Shown here in pieces: positions 18,700-27,500 of a stretch of 64,000 nt of DNA. Location: contig NZ_KB905693.1 of NCBI RefSeq assembly GCF_000380985.1, positions 62,001-126,000 on the forward strand, read 5' to 3'. This DNA comes from Proteiniphilum acetatigenes DSM 18083 (GTDB lineage Bacteria; Bacteroidota; Bacteroidia; Bacteroidales; Dysgonomonadaceae). The position numbers were made by a program, and so were the translations under genes. The notes below the pieces were generated by a model. It worked only from the letters and a program-made list of their open reading frames with translations. It did not search any database and was not told the origin of the DNA. Within the stretch, counting starts at the first letter, position 1, and every line of letters starts with the position of its first letter.

Positions 18700-19191
18700 A
18701 TGATAGAACTGTTAGGGAAAAAGCATAATAAATCGGATTTCGACTGCGGAAAAGAACTTTTAAACAGTTATATTCAAAATCAGGCAGGACAGGACGTTAA
18801 ACGGAAACTTTCTGCCTGTTTTATTTTGACAGATGATACCAACGAAATTCAAGGATATTATACGTTATCAAACAACAGTATTCCATTGAACAGCTTTCCC
18901 GAAAATATCCGGAAAAAATTACCAAAATCATACACTTCTATTCCAGCAACGCTTCTCGGAAGATTAGCCATTGACATAAAATATCAAGGAAAAGGCATTG
19001 GGAAAATTCTACTCATAGACGCGTTGAAGAGGAGTTATGAAATTTCAAAAGAAATCGGCTCTTTCGCGGTTGTGGTCGATCCGATTGATGAAGATGCCGA
19101 AAAGTTTTATGAAAAATATGGTTTTATAAAACTGCCCGATAGCGGGAAAATGTTAATTGCAACTAAAACGCTGAAAGAATTATTTGAATGA
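18700..19191 (+). CDS. GNAT-family (TacT-type) toxin
   Basis: 163 residues of the GNAT toxin group paired with DUF1778 antitoxins. Known members acetylate the amino group of the amino acid on charged tRNA and so stop translation. Visible features: N-terminal DFDCGKELLNSYIQNQAGQD, the strand and acetyl-CoA loop LLGRLAIDIKYQGKGIGKIL (about 85-105) with the QGKGIG pyrophosphate loop, and the C-terminal KFYEKYGFIKLPDSGKM with the Tyr used in catalysis by the family. The frame is intact, so the toxin is probably active. The two genes are 2 bp apart. Confidence 0.93.
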   Translation: MIELLGKKHNKSDFDCGKELLNSYIQNQAGQDVKRKLSACFILTDDTNEIQGYYTLSNNSIPLNSFPENIRKKLPKSYTSIPATLLGRLAIDIKYQGKGIGKILLIDALKRSYEISKEIGSFAVVVDPIDEDAEKFYEKYGFIKLPDSGKMLIATKTLKELFE

Positions 19192-19250
19192 ACAGATTAT
19201 TACCGGGTATAAGCAGTCATTGTATTGCGACTGTGCGGATCCTGAATAAT

Positions 19251-19612
19251 TGAAAAGAAATCATTTCTGATAAATCATGAAATGAAAAAGGAATGAAGCA
19301 TATGGAAGCATACGTAAACATCCACTTCATCAGGGTGAAAACATGATAGCGCGATATCAACCCTTTAAAAATTGTCAGATAGCAGGCAAAACTAATCTGG
19401 ACGAATAAGCACAAAACATCACCCCAGATATTTCCGGAAATTCCGGAATTATTGTAGTTACTTAAAATAAGAATCAGTGCGCCAATTAGCTCCTATCATA
19501 ACACCGAGGATCTTCATTGGTATCATCAAAAACAGGACTCCCAATATCAACGTGATGATCGGTAAGGATGTAGTAATTATCGTCGCATCTATCGGTGATG
19601 TAAGGGATCTTT
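19251..19612 (-). pseudogene. Decayed partial copy of the EamA transporter gene
   Basis: This stretch aligns with 17363-17725 inside the intact EamA gene, covering roughly residues 88-212, at about 85% identity by eye. It has lost both ends of the gene, carries a deletion of about nine bases (where the intact gene reads CTGGCTCCTT) and at least one frameshift near 19480-19495, so the frame is broken into two pieces. The toxin-antitoxin pair lies between the intact gene and this fragment. It is either a remnant of an old tandem duplication or a scar of the event that brought in the island. Confidence 0.85.
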
Positions 19613-19925
19613 TTCCCCTTTTCCCTATTATAGCAAATGCATTCAATTTGTCGACAATTAAGTGGTTATAACTGTTTTACATATTTCCAGTAAATGTGCA
19701 GCGTAACTGTGACGTAATCCGATCGTCTTCGTAATAATTCGAAATAGACAACAAATATTATCTCTCAATAATCTGTCTTACATATAAATATCATTTATTT
19801 TAATTCTTGTTATAATAAGTATTTTTTTAATACTATTGCGTATATTTGTGCGTTGGAGGCAAGCGGACTACGCCGACAAAGACCTAAGACGACAGAGTGG
19901 CGGCAAGATAATAACCTAAAAATCA
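19613..19925 (+). other. AT-rich gap ending in a GC-rich leader
   Basis: About 313 bp without a gene. TATATTTG at 19841-19848 is a good -7 box for the lipoprotein gene at 19926. Immediately after it, 19851-19909 is abruptly GC-rich, begins CGTTGGAGGCAAGCGG and contains GCCG/CGGC arms. The start of this segment resembles CGTTAGGCACAAGCGG at 20563, on the other side of the lipoprotein gene. Confidence 0.55.
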
Positions 19926-20372
19926 ATGATTATGGCACATTACAATAATTTAAACAGCCTAATGGAGACTAAAAGCCATTTCAAAAGCAGGGTAATTTTT
20001 ATCATTTTATTATGCATCACATTTTTTGTTAGTTGTCAAAAAGAGAATTACCCAATGGAAGAAATAACGGGTAAATGGCAATTAGTGAAAGGGCGTGATA
20101 TGACAGGTGGCGTTTATTCTGTAAATGTCGAAAACCAACAAATAGAAGAATATACGAAAGACAATCTGAGAATACTTTATGATTATCTTGAAAATGAAAT
20201 TGCCAGATGTAATTTTCGGGTAACAAAATCAGTCATCACAATTTATGGAGAGAATATTGATGGAACCCAATGGGATAACAGGTATGAATATTGGTTCTCA
20301 AATGACACACTGAAAATTCGTCACAGCGGTGGTTTTGAATTCTATGATGAATTTTTTATTCGCATCAAATAA
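19926..20372 (+). CDS. Small lipocalin-like lipoprotein, function unknown
   Basis: 148 residues counted from the first Met; Met13 at 19962 is a likely alternative start because it leaves a normal-length signal peptide. A hydrophobic stretch ends in lipobox FFVSC. The mature part starts EEITGKWQLVKGRD, the opening strand and GxW motif seen in small lipocalin-like Bacteroidetes lipoproteins, and continues as alternating beta-strands (YEYWFSNDTLKIRHSGG). No catalytic residues are apparent. The gene is AT-rich and flanked by GC-rich islands, and reads as a mobile single-gene cassette. Confidence 0.75.
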   Translation: MIMAHYNNLNSLMETKSHFKSRVIFIILLCITFFVSCQKENYPMEEITGKWQLVKGRDMTGGVYSVNVENQQIEEYTKDNLRILYDYLENEIARCNFRVTKSVITIYGENIDGTQWDNRYEYWFSNDTLKIRHSGGFEFYDEFFIRIK

Positions 20373-20685
20373 AACAATGGAAAACACCCTACAAAAGCTA
20401 CTTATTACGACATGTTCGACAAATTACAGATTGACTCGGCTTGACGAACTTGTATCAACTAACAAAGAGCCTTCCTGCAACAACAGTTTGGCGGCATGCC
20501 TGCTGCAGCCGGTCTCCTGACACATCCTACGGATATGTCGGCACGACCGCCAAGTTATACCCCGTTAGGCACAAGCGGTAGACGGCACGCAGGGTTATTC
20601 CGGCAGACTTTGAATTGGCTTAATTTGACAGTTTTGTGCTTCGATTAGCAGTACAATAGGGATATAAACTAAATTTTTATTTTTA
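20373..20685 (+). other. Gap with a GC-rich imperfect hairpin and attC-like core
   Basis: No gene is supported here. TTGGCGG (20488-20494) pairs with CCGCCAA (20547-20553), and inside it GACACATCC pairs with GGATATGTC (20519-20527 with 20531-20539, one mismatch). Ten bases later comes GTTAGGC (20564-20570), which fits the integron R' core GTTRRRY, followed by CACAAGCGG, echoing the island at 19850. A convincing partner R'' core was not found, so an attC identity is only suggested. Confidence 0.5.
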
Positions 20686-21885
20686 ATGTCCAGAAACAAA
20701 TTTAATTTGAGGAATGTGGTTACGATGATAATCTGCCTCGCAGGAATGACTTTTTTTTCGGGTTGCGATTCCCCCAAAAACAAATTGGTGAAAATATCGT
20801 TTGAAGGCAAAAAATACGATAATTTGTATCTGTCAGCAGACACAGGAGACAGTGAAAGATTGAAAATCGATGGAACTTCAACAGACGGTCATAATTGGAC
20901 TTTTGTAATTCCTGATTCAATTTCCGAGATTACCAGATATTATGCGATTAGACATAAAAATGATAGTCTCATAAATGAAAATGAAAGCAACGTACATATG
21001 ATTGATTTTCGGACAATTATAGAAAACGATACTTTAAGAGGTGGTTATTTTAATTTTGACGAAAATAAAAATTCAATTGAGTTAAAAGGTAAATTCGACA
21101 CTACTGCATTGTTTGAAAACACATTTTATGTAGCAGAATTAGATTCTACTTTTGTAATTCAAACGATTGTAACGGATTATTTCTTGATGGAATTGCCTGA
21201 AAATAGATATTTAAGAGAATTTATGCAAACCCCAATGTTTAGTTTTTTCTATGACAGAAAAAATCCCAACAAACCTTACGAGGAATTTTTAGTAGAATAT
21301 GCAGATAAAATAAAGAAAAATCCTAACTCTCTTTATTACATTTCATTTTTTTCCACTACACCAAATTTCTACAAATCAAAAGAAGATTATAGGAATCTTT
21401 TTAATCTTTTTTCGTCGGAAATGCAAAATTCCAGATGGGGAACAATGGCAAAAATGAATTTTGCAACTGTTAAATTAGATGGAATCAATGATATTCTTCT
21501 GCCAAATCCTTTGACAAAAGAAACCGAAAAAATTATTTTAGAGCCTACAAAATACACCTTGCTTTGTTTTTCTGCCTCGTGGTGTGGTCCTTGCCACAAA
21601 AAAATACCATTGATGAAAGAAATTTATGAAAAGACAAAAGAAAATTTGAATTTGGTTTATCTTACCACAGACGAAAGTACCACCATTGATGATTGGAATA
21701 CATTAATGGAAAAAGAAAATATTAAATGGCGGAGTTTGTGGCTCACAGACAAGAAACTGAAAAGCGATTGGCAAATTTCTGCAATACCTGATTTTATTTT
21801 GGTTTACCCTGACAGAAACGCAAAAAAGATATTGTTAAATGAGGAAAAAGACATTCAAGAGTTATATTCATTGTTGAATAAATGA
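20686..21885 (+). CDS. Thioredoxin-fold (TlpA-like) lipoprotein
   Basis: 399 residues. Lipobox FFSGC (Cys27) anchors it, probably in the periplasmic or outer membrane. Residues about 30-260 are a beta-rich N-terminal region of the kind seen in Bacteroidetes TlpA-like proteins (DUF4369-type; family uncertain), and about 275-395 are a thioredoxin domain with the redox motif WCGPC (Cys300 and Cys303) and a cis-Pro segment AIPDFILVY. It would reduce or isomerise disulphides outside the cytoplasm. The gene is AT-rich like the rest of the island and ends 10 bp from the convergent PBP1C gene. Confidence 0.88.
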   Translation: MSRNKFNLRNVVTMIICLAGMTFFSGCDSPKNKLVKISFEGKKYDNLYLSADTGDSERLKIDGTSTDGHNWTFVIPDSISEITRYYAIRHKNDSLINENESNVHMIDFRTIIENDTLRGGYFNFDENKNSIELKGKFDTTALFENTFYVAELDSTFVIQTIVTDYFLMELPENRYLREFMQTPMFSFFYDRKNPNKPYEEFLVEYADKIKKNPNSLYYISFFSTTPNFYKSKEDYRNLFNLFSSEMQNSRWGTMAKMNFATVKLDGINDILLPNPLTKETEKIILEPTKYTLLCFSASWCGPCHKKIPLMKEIYEKTKENLNLVYLTTDESTTIDDWNTLMEKENIKWRSLWLTDKKLKSDWQISAIPDFILVYPDRNAKKILLNEEKDIQELYSLLNK

Positions 21886-21895
21886 AAAATCAAAA

Positions 21896-24313
21896 TCAGT
21901 CGACCTTGAACCGTATTGATAACGATATACCATTTTCATCGACTACGGTAAGGGTATGTTCACCCGGATCGGGAGAGAGCTCCATTTGGTGAATATTGGA
22001 TGTTTCTCCCAGATAATCTGTACCGAGATGCCAGAAAACACGCGTGGAGGTATTCCGGTGCGCCAGCTCGAAAACGGCTTTCCCCCGTGAACCATCCAAT
22101 TGTTTGGTTATCCTGAGTATCGCTCCCGGATAGGGATAGATAAACTGCATCACCGCGTCGGAGATATTTCCGGAAGCACATTCGGGAGAGAAAGGGGGGA
22201 GTGAACGGTAACCCGGATGCTGCTGTTTGTAGTACCATTCCCACGACGGCGGCAATTGGAACCATGAAACGGACCGGATACCCCTGTCACCCGCACATTG
22301 TTCATATACCCGGTACTGTCCGTCTTCAGACAGGTGGATTCGCCTGTGATAACTGCAGACCGCTCCCTGCAACCCTTTTGCAGGAACAAGCAGGGTGTCG
22401 ATGGAGTTTTCGGGACAATACATCCCCTTCAACTGGCCGCTCTCACGGCATACAGCCACTTCGGCCAGTTCTCCGTAAGGCGTTTCGAACCACCTGGTAG
22501 CAGGTAAAATATTAAACAGGTCGAACATCACCTGCGCCGACGTTCGTGCGCCTGTAAGCCCCGGACGACCTTCTCCACTTGCATTGCCCGTCCATACGGC
22601 GACAAGGTATTTGGGTGTAACGCCGACCGCCCAGGCATCCCGGAATCCGTAACTGGTACCTGTTTTCCATGCTACCCTCCGGAGAGATGGTACAAAATCC
22701 CAGTTCAACTCTTCCGGCCGATTCACATTGGTCAGCGCCTGTAACGTAAGCCATGCGGCACCGGCATTGAATAAAGGTGACTCATCCTGATTACGTTCTC
22801 CGAATTGATAATCATCACGCAACAGCCTGAAATTCTCCCACTCATAGTATGTCCCGTCACGGTTATAATCCGTCACGGTATGTGCCATCCGGGCATAGGC
22901 GTTGGCAATATCCCATAACGTACCCTCCGTACCGCCCAAGATCAGGGAGAGGCCATAATGGTCGGCAGGCCGGTTGAGGGTGGTCAGTCCCGATTTCTTC
23001 AAGAGATCGTAGAATTTCGGTACGCCGTACTTCCTTAATGAAACCACTGAAGGGACATTCAACGAACGCGCCAGTGCCTCATCCGCATGTACCGCACCGT
23101 CGTACCCCAGACTGAAATTCTTAGGTGCAAATCCGTTTATATTGATGGGAACATCGGGAAGCAGTTCTGTGGGCAGCAGTACACCCTCCTGCAACATGGC
23201 GCAATAGAGAAACGGTTTCAATATGCTACCCGTACTTCGGGGCGATTGAATAATATCTACCTGGCTGCCATAGGCATTGGTTCTGAATCCCACGTTACCG
23301 TTATAAGAAAGTATTTCATTCGTTTCCAGGTCGACAATCAACGCGGCAAGGTTAAAGATACCGTTTTGCGAAAATTCGGTATTCCAACGATCCAGTATCT
23401 CCTCAGCACGCATTTGCAGGTGTTTATCGACCGTGGATTGGATATGGTTTCCGGGATTTCGTAAAAAGGCCTGCGTCACCAAATGAGGTGCGATCTGCGG
23501 CAGAGGATGCGGGTGATCGGGTAATGGTTCTGACACGGCCAGTTCATAATCTGTCTGGTCAATGGTATTGTCATCGAGCAATTGACGCAAGAGACGGTTT
23601 CGCTTCTTCAACAATCCTTCCCGGTCACGACCAAAGTGCATCATCGCGGGTGAATTGGGTAATACGGCCAGCACAGCCGCCTCTCCCCATGACAGCGACT
23701 CTGCGCTATGTCCGAAATATCGCCACGACGCAGCATCAATACCCACCACATTTCCACCCATCGGCGCATGCGAAGCATACAACGCCAGAATCTTCTTTTT
23801 TGAGTATGATAATTCAAGCCGGGTAGCGAGGATGATCTCGATGAATTTTTCGAAATAGGTCCGTTTATTCCGGCGCATCAGCCGGACGGTCTGCATGGTG
23901 ATGGTGCTTCCGCCACTCACTACCCTACCCGCTTCCACGTTCTGTATCATCGCCCTGCCAAGCGCTAAAGGGTTTACGCCCGGATGATAACGAAAATGCC
24001 TGTCTTCAAACTGGATAAGGCAGATTTCATATTTACCAGGTACACTGTCTGCCGGCGGAAACCGCCATTGGCCGTCGGAAGCAATGCGTGCCCCCAATAA
24101 TTCGCCGTTCCGGTCCGACACCAGCGTACTGTATGGCGAAGGGAACAAGGTACCAGGCAGGGAAAATAAGTACCAGACCAACAGGAAAGCAAGTACCAAC
24201 AGGGCAATTTTTTTCCGTAAATGCAACACGTAAAACCACTGTAGTAGTCTACTCATGCATAGGGATATCCACTCTCCTGTTTTCTTTACAACACCTTTTA
24301 GCTTCTCACCCAT
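21896..24313 (-). CDS. pbpC: Penicillin-binding protein 1C (bifunctional transglycosylase/transpeptidase-like)
   Basis: 805 residues. After one N-terminal membrane helix (about 36-53) comes the GT51 transglycosylase domain with EDRHFRYHPGVN (Glu103) and GGSTITMQ (about 134-141). The transpeptidase domain has SxxK at Ser363-Lys366 (GSILKP), an SLN motif (ARSLNVPS) and KTGTS. The C-terminal 90 residues form the BiPBP_C beta domain of the PBP1C class. PBP1C polymerises peptidoglycan at the inner membrane. It is downstream of the alpha-2-macroglobulin gene on the same strand, the pairing known from many Gram-negatives (E. coli yfhM-pbpC). Confidence 0.96.
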   Translation of the reverse strand: MGEKLKGVVKKTGEWISLCMSRLLQWFYVLHLRKKIALLVLAFLLVWYLFSLPGTLFPSPYSTLVSDRNGELLGARIASDGQWRFPPADSVPGKYEICLIQFEDRHFRYHPGVNPLALGRAMIQNVEAGRVVSGGSTITMQTVRLMRRNKRTYFEKFIEIILATRLELSYSKKKILALYASHAPMGGNVVGIDAASWRYFGHSAESLSWGEAAVLAVLPNSPAMMHFGRDREGLLKKRNRLLRQLLDDNTIDQTDYELAVSEPLPDHPHPLPQIAPHLVTQAFLRNPGNHIQSTVDKHLQMRAEEILDRWNTEFSQNGIFNLAALIVDLETNEILSYNGNVGFRTNAYGSQVDIIQSPRSTGSILKPFLYCAMLQEGVLLPTELLPDVPININGFAPKNFSLGYDGAVHADEALARSLNVPSVVSLRKYGVPKFYDLLKKSGLTTLNRPADHYGLSLILGGTEGTLWDIANAYARMAHTVTDYNRDGTYYEWENFRLLRDDYQFGERNQDESPLFNAGAAWLTLQALTNVNRPEELNWDFVPSLRRVAWKTGTSYGFRDAWAVGVTPKYLVAVWTGNASGEGRPGLTGARTSAQVMFDLFNILPATRWFETPYGELAEVAVCRESGQLKGMYCPENSIDTLLVPAKGLQGAVCSYHRRIHLSEDGQYRVYEQCAGDRGIRSVSWFQLPPSWEWYYKQQHPGYRSLPPFSPECASGNISDAVMQFIYPYPGAILRITKQLDGSRGKAVFELAHRNTSTRVFWHLGTDYLGETSNIHQMELSPDPGEHTLTVVDENGISLSIRFKVD

Positions 24314-24347
24314 CTCCCCTCACCCATCTTTTTTCGACGGAATGTAT

Positions 24348-24504
24348 GCAACTAAAGCGAAGACCTTTAGATATTTTACGGGGCACCCATAGCTCGCAAT
24401 GAGCGTTAAAAAGAGTAGTTGTCTGAGCGAAGCGAGTTCTACTCTTTTAGCGCATGCGAGCTAATATGGGTCGCAAAGCATCTTCAGTCGCAAGATTTAG
24501 TTGC
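24348..24504. repeat. 157-bp imperfect palindrome between the A2M and pbpC genes
   Basis: Outer arms GCAACTAAA (24348-24356) and TTTAGTTGC (24496-24504) match perfectly. Inner arms ACCCAT (24385-24390) with ATGGGT (24466-24471), and 24390-24418 with 24439-24463 (TAGCTCGCA...AAGAGTAG against CTACTCTTTT...GCGAGCTA, a few bulges), make a long stem. The terminal loop (about 24419-24438) reads TTGTCTGAGCGAAGCGAGTT. It could be a MITE-like element or an mRNA hairpin that separates the two genes' expression. Confidence 0.8.
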
Positions 24505-24523
24505 AATCATACGATTTATTTCA

Positions 24524-27500
24524 TTATTCCACAACCTTTACCCACATTCCCTTGTTTCTGGCTTCCTCCTGCGGTGCATACATTGCCTGGCACGATACCG
24601 GCGGCAGATAATAATTACCCCGGTATGCTGCCTGCAAACGCACGCGGAATGTTTTCGTTTGTCCTGCACCAAGGTTGAAATAGGTCAGTACACGGTCGTC
24701 CCGAATATCGCGGTAGTTATATCCTCCGTCGGGAGCGGACGCATCCGCTTCGAGCATCCGCTCATTGAAAATCTCCCAACCTGACGCGAATACCTGTGTC
24801 AGCGCCAGATCGGTAAAGGCCTGTTCGGCGCTGTTCTGGACGGTTACCACTGCCGTAAATTCCGTTCCCTGCGGGAGTGATTCCACGTTCAGCGGGTTGC
24901 CGTTCAGATCGACATACCTTACTGACATCCTAAACCGCCCTTGTGTCAGTTCCTGGTCCGTACCGACCTGTGGAATTGTCCTGGCCGAAAGGCGTGCATA
25001 GAGCTTACCTTCTCCCTTATTGGTAAGATTTACCAAAAGACTCTTGTCCGGCTTTATGTCTACCTGATAAATCGCTTTCGGCGTATTCACATTCTCCATA
25101 TTTTTGCTATTCAATGTCCAGTCGACATCGATATTTCCCGAACCGACTTGCCCGGCAAGTTTCGCCATTGCCACCAGTCCGAATGCGGCGGTTTGGGTAG
25201 TGACATAACCGGACGACAATGATTGTGCCACTGACGGTGCCAGTAACATCGCTTTTTCCACATTATCGAGCAACAGGTATGTTTCCAGTATCATCGCCCT
25301 GTCCCGCGCCGATGTTCCATAGGTATCGTTATTGAAATTATAGTCTTCCACCTCATCCGGCAGGTTAAAGACAAGCGAATTAGCGACATCCTTTCTTCCT
25401 GCCAGGGCATAAGCAGCAGCCAACCGCCAGCGTGCCTGCAGCGACAAACCGGACAGTTCCCGCATTCGGTTCATGGCTCCGAGTTCCGTACTTCCGTTCA
25501 GCGCCAGGGTGTAGAGGCGATACGCCTGTTGCAATTCGATCATCGAAACGGAGTAATAAGTCCAGTTAGGATTAGTAGGCAGCCAGTTCTGGGCAAGTCT
25601 CCTCTGGAACTGTGTCCATCGGGACAACACGGTTTCCGGCACCTCATACCCTTTGTTTTTCGCCTCAACCAGAAAATGCCCCGCGTAGGTGGTCGCCCAT
25701 TCCGATGAGTAATTATCTCCATACCAGTACATAAAACCGCCATCGGCCAATTGCCGGGATGAAAGCATCCGGATCACCTCATTCACTTTCGCAGTTATCT
25801 GCTTCTTTTCATCTTCTTTCAATACCGTGAATTCCTCAATATAGAGCAACGGGAAAGCCTGCGAAGTGATCTGTTCGGTACATCCGTGCGGGTACTCGAG
25901 CAGGTAATTCATATTCTGACTGAAGTTCACACTCGGCAGACGCGAGAGTTCGAGGGTAGCCCAATCATCAGGCTCCACACTCTCGGTCTGAATATCAAGC
26001 GTTACCGATTCACCCGGTTCGATGAGCTTTGCCTGTGTGAGTACTATAGGCGGATTCGGATTACGGACTGCGATATCGATGGTCTCCGTGAATGACATAC
26101 CGTTACCCGTGGCTTTAATTTCCACTTGTTCTGCTCCGTTTTCCTTACCGGATGCAAGTCTGAAGAAAACGATTTTGTCGCCCGGCTTGTCAAACGACAA
26201 ACTCTTGGTTGTCCCATCGGTTGGTTTGAGCAATCCTTTTGTCTGAATGGTAACCTGTATATTTTTCACGCTATTCCCCATAGCAAAAACATTGACCGGA
26301 AGCCATACTTCTTCGTCCGGTCCCAAGATGCGCGGAAGCGTGGAAAGTGTCATCAGGTCATTTTTCACTGCGACGGTTTTCTCGGCGTTGCCATAGGCAC
26401 CGTCTCCACCGGCCACTACCATCACACGTACCGACCCGATATACTGCGGAAGCCGGATCGTATGCGATTTTATCTCACCACCTTTCAACTCGAACGGTCC
26501 GATGAACTTCACAACAGGTTTGAAGCGGTTCACGTTGTCGCGTGATGGGTTCAACGCTTCATCACCGCCAATACTCAGCAACGGCCCCATCATACCGGTG
26601 TTTGCTCCCAATACGCGGTCGAACAGGTCCCACGTGCGTACGCCAAGGGCTTCACGGGCATAAAACTCGCTCCACGCATTGGGCGTCTTGAATGCAGTCA
26701 GATCGAGTAACCCTTCATCCACAATAGCAAGCGTATAGGTCATCGGTTTTTTTGTTTTTTCCGATACCGAGATGGTGAACTCTTTTTCAGGTTGAAGTGT
26801 ATCCGGCATCCGGATAACCGGTTCGAGAGTACTGTTCCTGTTCTCCACACCCACATTCACCACACCATACATCCGGATAGGCAGGTCGTTCACGGTCTGC
26901 GCGTGCGGTTGCAGCATGGTAGCGAATACATAGAAGTTGGGTGCCATATTCTCAGTAACCTCTATCACATATTTGGTATCTTCCTCACCGGAAGTTTTCA
27001 CCCATTCCCGATGAAGGATTCCCGATCCGTTTTCGATGCTGATGAGCACGCGGCCTTCCGAACTTTTCGGGATGATAACCGTTGCCTTCTCACCGGTTTC
27101 ATACGACGGTTTGTCGGTGGAGAATGCCAGCATGGTCAGCCCTTCCGGGTCGCTCTTGGCCGAGCGTCCACGCCACAACGGCCAATCGACATAAAAGACC
27201 GTTCCGGTAGCATGCTTGCCCTCTTTATCTTTCACCAGAAGGAGGTAGCGTCCCCAATCGGGATAATTCACCTGAAAATCGATTTTACCCTTTCCGTTGG
27301 TGAGTGTTACTTCTCCGTTTGTCACAATGTTGGCGGCAGTATTGTTCACATAAGACCCCAGATCTTCCTGCGTACTGTTCCACCACCAGCTCCAGCTGAG
27401 CTTATAAACGGTGTATTCCACATTTCCCGAAACGGACTTGCCGTAAGCATCTACCGCAACCACATCGAACGGGATCGGGCTGTCGGTCTCCAGGAACTCG

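Noticed and set aside
20329-20520. 63-codon frame over the lipoprotein 3' end and the hairpin island
   Set aside because: Overlaps the hairpin island and the end of the lipoprotein gene in another frame and has no recognisable features.
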